The notes: generated from the sequence alone by a model not told the origin. Shown: positions 9,643-19,685, numbered from the stretch's first letter. The stretch is DNA of 64,000 nucleotides from Bordetella sp. BOR01 (GCF_019218885.1 NZ_JAHUWT010000004.1:620001-684000), one strand, 5' to 3'. A program made the numbers and translations.

Positions 9643-12600
9643 ATGGCAAAGCGTGTTGCCGTCGTGGGGCTCTCGTTCCGGTTTCCACATACCGACACCG
9701 ACCGATACTGGACCGACCTGCTGGCCGGGCGAGACTTGGTCACCGAAGTCGATGCCGATCGCTGGCAACAGGATGCCTATCTGCATCCTGCCAAAGACCA
9801 CCCGGGTACGGCCTACACCTTCGCCGCTGGCTCGATCGGCGATATTTCGGGCTTTGATGCGCACTTTTTTGGCATTTCGCCGCGCGAAGCCGCGTTGATG
9901 GATCCGCAGCAGCGCTTGCTGCTGGAATTATGCTGGGAAGCGATCGAGCATGCCGGTATCCGGCCATCCAGCCTGAAGGGCAGCGACTGCGGGGTTTATA
10001 TCGGGATTGCCAGTGCCGATTATTCGCATCGATTGTCCGATGATCTTGACGCAATTGATGCGTCCATGGCCACGGGCAACACCTCCAGCGTGGCTGCCAA
10101 CCGGCTGTCATACTTGTTCGACCTGCATGGCCCCAGCATGGCCGTCGACACGGCCTGCTCGTCATCCCTGGTGGCCGTGCACCAGGCCTGCCGCGCCATC
10201 GTCACCGGCGAGACCGATCTGGCGATCGCCGGCGGCATCAGCCTGCACTTGCACCCCTACGGATTCATCACCTTCTCGAAGGCGTCGATGCTCTCGCCCG
10301 ACGGCCGTTGCCGGGTCTTCGACGCTTCGGGTAACGGCTACGTGCGCTCGGAAGGCGGCGGCCTGTTCCTGCTGAAGGACTACGACCAAGCTGTAGCCGA
10401 CGGCGACCGCATCCTGGCCGTCATTCCCGGCAGCGCCGTAAATACCGACGGACGCAAATCCGGCCTGACCGTGCCGAATGCCGATGCCCAGATTGCCTTG
10501 ATGCGGCAAGTCTACGAACGTGCCGGCATTGCCCCGAAAGACATCGACTACCTGGAGGCGCACGGCACCGGCACGGCGGTCGGCGACCCCATCGAAACGC
10601 GCGCCATCGGAGCCGCCCTGGGCCAGCCCCGCGGGGCCGGCAACCCGCTGCCCATAGGCTCGGTCAAGAGCAACATGGGGCACTTGGAAACCGCTTCGGG
10701 GGCAGCCGGCCTGGTCAAGGCGATCTACAGTCTGCAGCACCGCACGGTGCCCGCCACCATCGGGATCCAGAAGCTCAATCCGGCCATCGACTTCGAGGGC
10801 TGGAATATCGAAGTCGCCACCCAGAACCGGCCCCTGCGCCAGAAAGGGCCCCTGACGATAGGTGTGAATTCGTTCGGTTTCGGCGGCGCCAATGCCCATG
10901 TCATCCTGCAAAGTCCTCCTGAGCGCGATGCTGACCCGAGCGACAAGCTGGCCAATACTGCAGCGATACCCGTCATCGTTTCGGGCAAAACGCCCGACGC
11001 CTTGAAAGCCTCTGCGCGCAGCTTGGCAGGCGTGCTGCGGGGCCAACCAGCACGGGCCTTGTATGACGTGGCTTACCACGCTGCCATGCGGCGCGAGTGG
11101 CATCCCGAACGCGCCGTCGTGTATGGCACGGACGGCGAAGCCATGGCGCAAGTCTTGAACCGATACGCCGACGGCGACGCCACCCGCTACAGCATAGCCA
11201 CCGGCAGCGCCGTCCCTGACGCGCAGGGTCCTGTGCTGGTCTACTCGGGCAACGGTTCGCAGTGGGCGGGCATGGGCCGGCAGTTATTGGCCGACCCGGT
11301 ATTTGCCGAGGCAGTGCATGAAATCGACAACCGCTTTGCGCCGCTGGCCGGATATCGCCTGGCCGACGAACTGGCCCGTACCGACAACGCAAATCAGTAT
11401 GAGCGTACCGAAATCGCCCAACCGGCTCTATTCGCCATTCAGGTCGGCATCACACGCATGTTGGCGCAGCGTGGCATCCTGCCCACCGCCGTTGTCGGCC
11501 ACAGTGTCGGCGAAGTGGCGGCAGCATGGGCATGCGGTGCGCTGACCCTGGCGGACGCCGTCCAGGTCATCTTCCACCGCAGCCGGCTGCAGGGCACCAC
11601 CAAGGGCCAGGGCCGCATGGCCGCCGTCGGTATCGACGGGGCAACGGCGCAGGCCCTGCTTGCCGAATTGCAGTTGGCCGATGCGCTGTGCGTCGCGGGC
11701 TACAACAGCGGGCGCGGCGCTACGCTGGCTGGCGACCCAGCCGCCCTGGCCACGGTCGAGACCGAACTGGCCAGACGCCAGGTGTTCTACAAGCGCCTGG
11801 ATCTGGATTACGCCTTCCACAGCGCCACCATGGACGCCATCCGGCCGGGATTGCAGCAGTCGCTGAGCCATCTGAGTCCGCAAGCCGGCCATGTCCCGTT
11901 TTTCTCCACCATCAGCGGTGACCGCCTCGATGGCAAGCAGCTCGACGCCGACTACTGGTGGCGCAATGTACGCGAGCCGGTACGATTTGAGCAGGCGCTC
12001 AGCAACCTGGTAGCACGTGGCGATAATGTCTATATCGAAGTAGGACCGCATCCGGTCCTGCGCTCATACGTCAATGACAGCTTGGCGGCCGCCGATCGCA
12101 AAGGCCTTGTCCTCATCACGGCCACCCGCGGCAGCGATGAACCAGGCAAGATACACGAAACGGCCGGGCAAGCTGTCTTGAGCGGTGCCCGCGTCAATTG
12201 GCAAGATCTGTTCCCATGGGTCGGCCGCCATGTATCCCTGCCCGCGTATCCATGGCAGCGTGAACGGCACTGGCATCCAGTCACGTCCGAATCGCTTGGC
12301 CAACTGCAGCGCGCCAAGGTTCATCCGCTGCTGGGTTATCCGCTGCGCCAACACGACGCCACCTGGGAAAACCAGCTCGATACCACGATGTATCCGTGGC
12401 TGGCCGATCACGTGGTCGGCGATGCCACTGTATTCCCCGGCGCAGGTTTCGCAGAGATGGCCTTGGCGGCGGCCACCCAGTGGCAGCCCGGAGCCAGCGC
12501 CGAGATCGAAGAGCTCGAGATCCATGCTCCGTTACTGCTGGCTGCGGCGCCATCCAAGCGCGTGCGCTTCACTCTCGACCCGGCCGATGGTGTTTTCCGG

Positions 12601-15600
12601 ATCCACGCAAAAGAACTGGGCAGTACCGAACCCTGGGCCTTGCATGCGACTGGCCGGATCCTGCGTGAACCGGGAAGCGCATTGCTGACGGATTCACCCG
12701 TACAACAACCGGATCGCCCCGCTGACTTTACCGCCGATGCGCACTTCCGGCTGACCCATGCCGTTGGGCTCGACTACGGACCGGCCTTCCGTGCCATCAA
12801 GCATGGCTGGAGAGAGGCTCCCGATACCGTCATTGCCCGGCTTGAGCCGGCAGCAACCCTGCAAGATGGATTAGCCCGGACTCACCTGCATCCCGCCCTG
12901 CTCGATAGTGCTTTCCAGTTGGTCGTGCCATTGCTGTTCGACAACTCATCCGCCGACCGGAACATCGCATTCGTACCCGCCAAAATCGGCCGATTGGCGT
13001 TGGATGGCGATCGCGGCACACCTCAGTGGGTGCGCGCCACACTGCGGCGCCGCAGCCCCCACTCTCTGACTGTCGATTTCGCGCTGTTCAACCAGGCGGG
13101 CGAACAAGTAGCCGCGGTGCGCGACACGCGCTTCCGAAGTATCCGGCTGTCCAAGGCAACGACCCGCGCACCCGACTTCCTGGCCGAAGTCGGCGTGCCC
13201 AGCCCTCATGCCGACAATCCCGACAGCCGTCAGAGCACACTGGACGCTCCGGCCGTGGCAAATGCGTTGTCGTCGATGATCGCGACAGCAGTGCACGACG
13301 GTACCCATGCACGCTACGCGCATGAAATCGAGCCGCTGCTCGACAGCCTGTGCGACCGCTTCTTGCTGCAGGCGATACGCGACCTGGCGCCGGACACCGG
13401 CCACTTATACGACGATGTGGTCGACCGGTGCCGCCAGGCTGTACCCGATACCGCCCTCCTGCTCGATCATTTGCTGGCCCGAGCGGTCCACGCAGGCCTG
13501 CTGGAACGCACGCCTTCAGGCTGGACTTGCGTAGCCGCCGAAGACGACGAGGCAGCGCCCGGCGTTATCGACATCTGGAACAGCCTGGTTCGCGAATATC
13601 CCGATTACGCACACATCGTGCACGCCGCAGGCCGGGGCGGACTGCATTTGGCGGCACTGCTGCAGGGACGCAGTGTCGCAATCAAATCAGATTCCATCCA
13701 ATCCACCCCCGGCGCGCTGGTCCGGCAGATCCTGGGAGCTGAAGCACGCCAGCGCACCGGATCCGCGTTGCGGGCCGAGCTTGCGCGCGCGCAGGCTTCG
13801 CTTCCCCCTGGTGCCCGGCTGAGCGTACTGGAGGTCAGCGATCACGCGCCGGCTTTCGCAACAGATTGCTGCAGTACCCTGGATTTCGACTTGGCCGACT
13901 ACAGTTATGCCTCGACCTCGGCAGACTCGTTCGAGCACGCACAACGCCTGCTCGATCCGTATCCCGAAGCGACGATAACGCTGATAGGACAGAATGCCGA
14001 AGCGGCCAGCCCGTCTGTGCACGACCTGGTCATCCTGCATATCGACGCCGCCAACGCCACCGACGCTCAACGCGCCCTGCAATATGCGCGGCAGCACCTG
14101 AAGGCGCAAGGCCTGTTGCTGCTGGTAGGGACGCACCCGGTGGCATGGCTCGACTTCATTGCCGGATCGGCCCCCTCCTGGTGGAGCACGACGGCTGAAG
14201 ACGGCCGCCCAGCCTCGTGCCAGTACTCCGCCCGGTTCTGGCAGGAAGCCTTGGCAGAACAAGGCTGCGTTTGCCAACCCGTGCTGGAATTCGCGCCTGA
14301 CACGCTTTCGGGTCCGTACCTGTTGCCTGCGGTCGCCGGCGTCGCCACCGGAGCTTCGCAATCCGCTGCCGGCACCTTGCCGGTCGTGCCATCCGGCTGG
14401 CTGCTGTTGGCCAGCGAACAACCCGGCAACCTCGCCCTGGCCCAGGCCGTGGCTCGGCGCCTGGATGCCGCCGGCCATCGCACGCATATCCAGTGCAACG
14501 CCGACCCTGCCAAGATGGACACGCTCCTGGCACAGGCCAGGACCCGCCTGTCCCAAGTCGATGGCATCATCCATATGGACGGCCTGGCGCTGCAGGCTTG
14601 CACCTCGCCCGCCGACATGTTGCAAGAGCAGGTGCGCCGCTGCACCCTGGCTGCTGCCACATTCCAGGCACTGGAGCGCAGCGGCATTGGTGCCACCCTG
14701 TGGCTGCTGACGGCGGGCACCGCGCAGCACTGGGCCACAGGACGGCCAGACGAAACGTCACTGCACGATGCCACGCTCTGGGGTTATGGCCGGACCATGA
14801 TGAATGAGGCTGGCCAGTTCACCGTGCGCCTGGTCGATCTGCCCAGCGCAGAGCCGGGCGAAGCCGCATTGCAGGCGCTCGAGCGTGAATTGTGCCAACC
14901 TGATGCGGAACAAGAGTCGGTAATCACGGCTGGCGGCGCGCGATATGCGCCACGCCTGAGAGCGGTCGAGCGTCCGTCTGCCGCGATCCCGCCCGTACCG
15001 TCGGCCGGGACGGTTCGCCTGGCGTTCGAGTTTCCCGGGCAATTGCGCAACCTGCGCTGGGAAGCTCGTACAGTCGCCGCGGTGGCCGAAGACGAGTTGG
15101 AAATCCAGGTACACACAACTGGATTGAATTTCCGCGATGTCATGTATGCCCTGGGCCTGCTGTCTGATGAAGCCATAGAAAATGGGTACGCAGGCGCTTC
15201 CCTGGGTCTGGAATTCGCCGGCACGGTAGTACGTGCCGGGACCCAAGCGGGCCAGCAATATAAGGTGGGCGATGCCGTCGTCGGCTTCGGGCCGGCCAGT
15301 TTCGCCAATCTTGTCGTGACAAAGACCGACGCGGTCGCCCATATTCCCCAGGGAATCTCATTCGAGGCGGCTGCCACTATCCCCAGCACCTTCTTTACTG
15401 TCTACTACGCGCTGCATCACTTGGCGCAACTCGAAGAAGGCGAGAAGGTGCTGATCCATGGCGCAGCCGGCGGGGTTGGCATCGCCGCCATCCAGTTCGC
15501 CCAATGGCGCGGTGCCGAAATCTATGCCACCGCCGGATCCGACGAAAAGCGCGATTTCCTGCGCCTGCTGGGCGTGCAGCATATCTACGACTCACGCTCT

Positions 15601-17286
15601 TTGGCCTATGCTGACGCGATCCTGGCCGACACTGGCGGCCGCGGCGTAGACGTGGTGCTGAATTCGCTGGCGGGCGAAGCTATCAATCGCAATTTCCGGG
15701 TACTGAAGCCGTTCGGCCGCTTCCTGGAACTGGGCAAGCGCGATTTCTACGAGAACACGCGCATCGGATTGCGGCCTTTCCGCAATAACATCAGCTATTT
15801 CGGCATCGACGCCGACCAACTGCTGCGTGAACGCCCTGCCCTCACTCGCCGATTGTTCGCCGAAATGATGGCTTTGTTCGAACAGGGTGCCCTGCATCCG
15901 CTGCCGTACCAGGAATTCGACGCCAACGACGTCGTCGACGCATTCCGCTACATGCAGCAGGCACGCCAGATCGGCAAGATCGTCATTACCTACCGCAACG
16001 GGATTCGCGACATCCATTGCGCCGCAGCGGCGGCTGCCGCCGAGCCTGCCTCGCTGGGGCTGTCTGACCAGGCCACATACCTGATCACCGGTGGCTTGAG
16101 CGGTTTCGGCCTGCGCACAGCTCAATGGCTGGCCGACAAGGGCGTACGCCACTTGGCGCTGGTCAGTCGCAGCGGCCCGGCGTCCGACGCAACATCGCAG
16201 GCCATCGCGGCCCTGCAAGCGCGAGGAGTTGCCGTGCACGCCGCGGCCTGCGACGTGACCGACGCCGAGGCAGTAGCGGCGCTGCTGCGGCACATTGGCG
16301 ATGACATGCCGCCGCTCAAGGGCATCGTGCATGCCGCCATGGTGATCGACGACGGCCTGGTGCGCAGCACCACGGCGGATCAAATCCAGCGTGTACTGGC
16401 GCCCAAGATACTGGGCGCCCTGCACCTGGATATCGCTACCCGCGAACTGCCGCTCGACTTCTTCGTCACGTTCTCATCAGCCACGACCCTGTTCGGCAAT
16501 CCCGGCCAAGCCAACTATGTTGCCGCCAACAGCTGGCTGGAAAGCCAGGCGCGGCACCGGCGCGCCTTGGGGCTGCCCGCTACTTGCATACGTTGGGGTG
16601 CCATCGACGATGTTGGCTACCTGGCTCGCAACAAGAAGGTCAAAGACGCCTTGCAAAGCCGCATGGGCGGTGCCGCGCTGGCATCCGATGTAGCGTTGCA
16701 GGTATTGGAAGATATGCTATTGGCCAGTGCCAGCGGCCTCGGTGTGCTCGAACTCGACTGGCGTGCGCTGCGCCGCTTCCTGCCCACCGCGGCGGCCCCC
16801 AAGTTCAGCTTGCTCGCACGCCATGCCGGCGAAAGCGGAGAGGATGACGCAGACACTCGGGATATCGACCACCTGCTGGCCACGCTCGATGACAATGCGT
16901 TGCATCCCATGATTGTCGACATGCTCAGGGCCGAAGTAGGCGAAATCTTGCGCGTGCCCGCCGACAAACTCAACCCCGAGGTCTCGATCTATGACATGGG
17001 CCTGGATTCGCTGATGGGTGTAGAGCTGGTCGTGGCGCTGGAAAACCGATTCGGCATCCGGCTGCCTGTCATGGCGCTGAACGAAAGCCCCACACTTGCC
17101 AAGCTGGCAAGCCGGCTACTGCAATTGCTACGGAACGAAGAGGACGCATCGCAGCAAGACACGTTGCGTGCCGAAGTCGAACAGGTAGTCTCCCAGCATA
17201 CGGACGAAATGGCCGACGATGTCGTCGAGGCGTTCGCCAACGACCTGCGATCCGGCGCCGCCGGCACCAAACGCCTGATTCCATGA
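9643..17286 (+). CDS. Iterative highly reducing type I polyketide synthase (RkpA-like), KS-AT-DH-(dead MT)-ER-KR-ACP
   Basis: A 2547-residue single-module synthase that should build a fully reduced acyl chain on its own carrier protein. Ketosynthase: Cys172 in DTACSSS, His307 in EAHGTG, His347 in NMGHLE. Acyltransferase: Ser621 in GHSVGE, with YAFH at 723-726 suggesting malonyl-CoA. Dehydratase: His923 and Asp1088 (HPALLDSAF). Methyltransferase-like region about 1210-1480 with the SAM motif lost at 1394-1403. Enoylreductase about 1785-2100, with HGAAGGVG from 1939. Ketoreductase: GGLSGFG from 2150, Tyr2292. Acyl carrier: Ser2456 in GLDSLMG. There is no thioesterase, so the chain must be released by another enzyme, probably the oxoamine synthase 28 bases downstream. 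Size and partner match RkpA of S. meliloti (about 2500 residues), needed for K-antigen. The chain length and product are unknown. Confidence 0.95.
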   Translation: MAKRVAVVGLSFRFPHTDTDRYWTDLLAGRDLVTEVDADRWQQDAYLHPAKDHPGTAYTFAAGSIGDISGFDAHFFGISPREAALMDPQQRLLLELCWEAIEHAGIRPSSLKGSDCGVYIGIASADYSHRLSDDLDAIDASMATGNTSSVAANRLSYLFDLHGPSMAVDTACSSSLVAVHQACRAIVTGETDLAIAGGISLHLHPYGFITFSKASMLSPDGRCRVFDASGNGYVRSEGGGLFLLKDYDQAVADGDRILAVIPGSAVNTDGRKSGLTVPNADAQIALMRQVYERAGIAPKDIDYLEAHGTGTAVGDPIETRAIGAALGQPRGAGNPLPIGSVKSNMGHLETASGAAGLVKAIYSLQHRTVPATIGIQKLNPAIDFEGWNIEVATQNRPLRQKGPLTIGVNSFGFGGANAHVILQSPPERDADPSDKLANTAAIPVIVSGKTPDALKASARSLAGVLRGQPARALYDVAYHAAMRREWHPERAVVYGTDGEAMAQVLNRYADGDATRYSIATGSAVPDAQGPVLVYSGNGSQWAGMGRQLLADPVFAEAVHEIDNRFAPLAGYRLADELARTDNANQYERTEIAQPALFAIQVGITRMLAQRGILPTAVVGHSVGEVAAAWACGALTLADAVQVIFHRSRLQGTTKGQGRMAAVGIDGATAQALLAELQLADALCVAGYNSGRGATLAGDPAALATVETELARRQVFYKRLDLDYAFHSATMDAIRPGLQQSLSHLSPQAGHVPFFSTISGDRLDGKQLDADYWWRNVREPVRFEQALSNLVARGDNVYIEVGPHPVLRSYVNDSLAAADRKGLVLITATRGSDEPGKIHETAGQAVLSGARVNWQDLFPWVGRHVSLPAYPWQRERHWHPVTSESLGQLQRAKVHPLLGYPLRQHDATWENQLDTTMYPWLADHVVGDATVFPGAGFAEMALAAATQWQPGASAEIEELEIHAPLLLAAAPSKRVRFTLDPADGVFRIHAKELGSTEPWALHATGRILREPGSALLTDSPVQQPDRPADFTADAHFRLTHAVGLDYGPAFRAIKHGWREAPDTVIARLEPAATLQDGLARTHLHPALLDSAFQLVVPLLFDNSSADRNIAFVPAKIGRLALDGDRGTPQWVRATLRRRSPHSLTVDFALFNQAGEQVAAVRDTRFRSIRLSKATTRAPDFLAEVGVPSPHADNPDSRQSTLDAPAVANALSSMIATAVHDGTHARYAHEIEPLLDSLCDRFLLQAIRDLAPDTGHLYDDVVDRCRQAVPDTALLLDHLLARAVHAGLLERTPSGWTCVAAEDDEAAPGVIDIWNSLVREYPDYAHIVHAAGRGGLHLAALLQGRSVAIKSDSIQSTPGALVRQILGAEARQRTGSALRAELARAQASLPPGARLSVLEVSDHAPAFATDCCSTLDFDLADYSYASTSADSFEHAQRLLDPYPEATITLIGQNAEAASPSVHDLVILHIDAANATDAQRALQYARQHLKAQGLLLLVGTHPVAWLDFIAGSAPSWWSTTAEDGRPASCQYSARFWQEALAEQGCVCQPVLEFAPDTLSGPYLLPAVAGVATGASQSAAGTLPVVPSGWLLLASEQPGNLALAQAVARRLDAAGHRTHIQCNADPAKMDTLLAQARTRLSQVDGIIHMDGLALQACTSPADMLQEQVRRCTLAAATFQALERSGIGATLWLLTAGTAQHWATGRPDETSLHDATLWGYGRTMMNEAGQFTVRLVDLPSAEPGEAALQALERELCQPDAEQESVITAGGARYAPRLRAVERPSAAIPPVPSAGTVRLAFEFPGQLRNLRWEARTVAAVAEDELEIQVHTTGLNFRDVMYALGLLSDEAIENGYAGASLGLEFAGTVVRAGTQAGQQYKVGDAVVGFGPASFANLVVTKTDAVAHIPQGISFEAAATIPSTFFTVYYALHHLAQLEEGEKVLIHGAAGGVGIAAIQFAQWRGAEIYATAGSDEKRDFLRLLGVQHIYDSRSLAYADAILADTGGRGVDVVLNSLAGEAINRNFRVLKPFGRFLELGKRDFYENTRIGLRPFRNNISYFGIDADQLLRERPALTRRLFAEMMALFEQGALHPLPYQEFDANDVVDAFRYMQQARQIGKIVITYRNGIRDIHCAAAAAAAEPASLGLSDQATYLITGGLSGFGLRTAQWLADKGVRHLALVSRSGPASDATSQAIAALQARGVAVHAAACDVTDAEAVAALLRHIGDDMPPLKGIVHAAMVIDDGLVRSTTADQIQRVLAPKILGALHLDIATRELPLDFFVTFSSATTLFGNPGQANYVAANSWLESQARHRRALGLPATCIRWGAIDDVGYLARNKKVKDALQSRMGGAALASDVALQVLEDMLLASASGLGVLELDWRALRRFLPTAAAPKFSLLARHAGESGEDDADTRDIDHLLATLDDNALHPMIVDMLRAEVGEILRVPADKLNPEVSIYDMGLDSLMGVELVVALENRFGIRLPVMALNESPTLAKLASRLLQLLRNEEDASQQDTLRAEVEQVVSQHTDEMADDVVEAFANDLRSGAAGTKRLIP

Positions 17287-17314
17287 AACCAGCCACCGAT
17301 GTTGTAACGCAGTC

Positions 17315-18661
17315 ATGAGCACGACCAAGAAAGGGTTGCCTGGCCTGACGGCAAATATCAAAGACAAGCTGATCCAACAAAGCCTGGAACGCAAGTTCCG
17401 CCAGGTCGAGCAAGAACAATCCCAGCCCTCGCTGCCGCGCCCGCTCGACGGTCTCGCAGCCTTGCCCGAAGAGTTCTATCGTTTCGACCAGCACCCGGGG
17501 TATCGCCAGTTGCGCATCCTGAATGAAGGTGCCGCGCGCATGGCCGTGCGCAGTCCGTTTTTCAAGGTTCACGAGGGAATCGCCGGGTCGCAGACCCGCA
17601 TCAGCGGCAAGACCTATATCAACTACGCCAGCTACGATTACCTGGGCATGTCGGGCGACCCGGCCGTCATCGCAGCGGCCAAGGAAGCGCTGGATCAATA
17701 CGGCACGTCGGTCTCGGCAAGCCGGCTGGTGTCTGGCGAACGCCCGGTCCACCGGCAGCTCGAGCAGGCCCTGGCCGGGATGTACGGCGTGGACGATGCG
17801 ATCGTCTTCGTCAGCGGCCATGCCACCAACGTATCGACCATCGGGCACCTGTTTGGCTCGCGCGACCTGGTCCTGCACGACGAGCTGATCCACAACAGCG
17901 TGCTGCAGGGCATACAGCTGTCGGGGGCTCGCCGCCTGCCGTTCGCCCATAATGACTGGGCAGCGCTGGATCGCATCCTGCAAGATCAGCGCCGCGACTT
18001 CGAGCGCGTGCTGATCGTGCTGGAAGGGTTGTACGGCATGGACGGCGATTTCCCGGACCTGCCCCGCTTCATCGAGATCAAGCAACGCCACAAGGCCTTC
18101 CTGATGATCGACGAAGCCCACTCATTGGGCGTCATGGGCGCCCGGGGATACGGTCTTCGCGAGCATTTCGGCATCGATGGCAAGGATGTCGACATCTGGA
18201 TGGGCACACTCAGCAAGTCCCTGGCGGGTTGCGGCGGATTCATCGCCGGTGAAAGCGCGCTGGTCGAGCATCTGAAATTCCTGGCGCCGGGATTTCTATA
18301 CAGCGTGGGCATGCCCCCCAGCGTCGCGGCGGCTTCGCTGGTCGCATTGCAGCGTATGCAAAGTCTGCCGGAACGGGTAGCCACCCTGCAGGCGCGCGGA
18401 AAGTATTTCCTGGAACTCGCCCGGGCCGCCGGTGTCGATACAGGCACAAGCGCGGGATTGGCCGTTATCCCGGCAATCACCGGCAGCTCGTTGAAGGCCG
18501 CCAGGCTGTCCACATTGCTGTTCGAACAAGGCGTCAATGTCCAGCCCATCCTCTATCCTGCCGTACCGGAGCGTGTCGCGCGATTGCGGTTCTTCATATC
18601 GTGCACGCACACGGAAGAGCAATTGCGCCATACCGTCGACTTGCTCGCGGCCGCGCTGTAG
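17315..18661 (+). CDS. PLP-dependent alpha-oxoamine synthase (BioF/Spt/RkpG-like)
   Basis: Aminotransferase fold-type I enzyme that condenses an acyl thioester with an amino acid and loses CO2 to give an alpha-amino ketone. The 448 residues exceed BioF (about 390) because of a longer N-terminus. Visible motifs are NYASYDYLGMSGDP, the substrate-side HNSVLQG, MIDEAHSLGVMGARGYG with the PLP-contacting Asp/His, and LSKSLAGCGGF with the Schiff-base Lys301. It is not biotin BioF by context: it lies 28 bases after a PKS lacking a thioesterase and before a lipid acyltransferase. The likely role is to release the PKS acyl chain by condensing it with an amino acid such as serine, glycine or alanine, as Fum8 does with Fum1 product, giving a sphingoid-like base. 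RkpG of S. meliloti is the nearest named parallel. Confidence 0.92.
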   Translation: MSTTKKGLPGLTANIKDKLIQQSLERKFRQVEQEQSQPSLPRPLDGLAALPEEFYRFDQHPGYRQLRILNEGAARMAVRSPFFKVHEGIAGSQTRISGKTYINYASYDYLGMSGDPAVIAAAKEALDQYGTSVSASRLVSGERPVHRQLEQALAGMYGVDDAIVFVSGHATNVSTIGHLFGSRDLVLHDELIHNSVLQGIQLSGARRLPFAHNDWAALDRILQDQRRDFERVLIVLEGLYGMDGDFPDLPRFIEIKQRHKAFLMIDEAHSLGVMGARGYGLREHFGIDGKDVDIWMGTLSKSLAGCGGFIAGESALVEHLKFLAPGFLYSVGMPPSVAAASLVALQRMQSLPERVATLQARGKYFLELARAAGVDTGTSAGLAVIPAITGSSLKAARLSTLLFEQGVNVQPILYPAVPERVARLRFFISCTHTEEQLRHTVDLLAAAL

Positions 18662-18698
18662 GCGGCACGGTTTCAATCACTAGCAGGAAGATGCCGAG

Positions 18699-19685
18699 GT
18701 GGCGAGACAGCGCAATGTGCCGATAATCAGGCCCCCGGCCAGGCCCGCGGGCCCGCCCGGGCTGGCCTCGGTGCTGGGCGGCACCGAGGCGCGGCGCAAC
18801 TGGGTCAAATACTGGATAGAACAGCCACTGGGCGGCGCCGGGGAATTGGCCGTCTATTATCTGTTCCGGCTGCTGCCCATCGACCTGTGCTCGAAGCTCG
18901 GAGCCATGCGAGGACGCCACGTCGGCGCCGCGCGCAGGAAACTCGAGGCCCAGGCCCGCAAGGCGCTCACCGTGGCGGCCCCCGCCCTGCCCGCCAGCGA
19001 GATCGATGCCCTGCTCGACAGGCTGCATCGCAATTCCGGGCGCGCCCTCCTGGAAACACTGATCATGGACCGCGTCTGGAATGCCAGGCGGGTAGCCATC
19101 GTGCCGGAACATCGGCGCCTGGACCTCACCGACCCCTCGCGGTCCCGGATCTTCGTATCGGTGCACACCGGCAACCTGGGCGATCTTCTGGGCATGTGCC
19201 TGATGCAATTGATCGGCCCGCGTGGCATGACCGTCAGCCGCAGGCTGCCCAACCGCTTTCGCCAGCGGCTCAGCGAAAAGCTGCGCAGCAAGCATGGGGC
19301 CTCGGTGCTGGAACCCGGCCTGCGGACCACGCGCCAATTGCTGGACCATCTCCGTACGCCAGGCGGCGCCATTCTGATCCACCTGGACGAAGCGCGCGGC
19401 AAGCAGATCTACTTTCCCACCTTCGGCAGGCCCATGCCGTATGGCAGCAATCTGAGCCTGGCCATTCGGCTGGCGGCGGCAACCGGCGCGCCGCTGACGC
19501 CTGTTCATATGCAGCGCATCGCCGGCACGCGGTTTGACCTGCGCGTGCACGACGACCTGGCGGCGCCGGCCGCCAGGAACGAAGAACAGCAGGCTGCAAT
19601 CGCCGCCTGCCTGGACAGGCTATTCGAGCGAGTCATCCGCGAGCAGTTGGACGACTGGCAACAGCTTTATTTCCTGCGCCCCTGA
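18699..19685 (+). CDS. LpxL/HtrB-like lipid acyltransferase family protein
   Basis: A 328-residue protein resembling the lysophospholipid/lipid A acyltransferase family. The region around residues 150-165 reads FVSVHTGNLGDLLG, matching the HxxNWE catalytic segment of LpxL, but the acid expected five residues after His is Gly and an Asp follows one place later. The C-terminal part (PGGAILIHLDEARGK, then FGRPMPYGSNLSLAIRLAAATGAPLTPVHM) is also family-like. I use the GTG at 18699, preceded by AGGAAG; ATG 18691 is out of frame. It is third in the PKS operon, so it probably acylates the amino-lipid made by the two preceding enzymes. Its 3' end overlaps the convergent glycosyltransferase by 19 bases. 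Confidence 0.8.
   Translation: MARQRNVPIIRPPARPAGPPGLASVLGGTEARRNWVKYWIEQPLGGAGELAVYYLFRLLPIDLCSKLGAMRGRHVGAARRKLEAQARKALTVAAPALPASEIDALLDRLHRNSGRALLETLIMDRVWNARRVAIVPEHRRLDLTDPSRSRIFVSVHTGNLGDLLGMCLMQLIGPRGMTVSRRLPNRFRQRLSEKLRSKHGASVLEPGLRTTRQLLDHLRTPGGAILIHLDEARGKQIYFPTFGRPMPYGSNLSLAIRLAAATGAPLTPVHMQRIAGTRFDLRVHDDLAAPAARNEEQQAAIAACLDRLFERVIREQLDDWQQLYFLRP

Noticed and set aside
17315-18661. Biotin-pathway BioF
   Set aside because: Motifs fit the wider oxoamine synthase family, but there are no other biotin genes, the N-terminus is longer and the gene is tied to a PKS.
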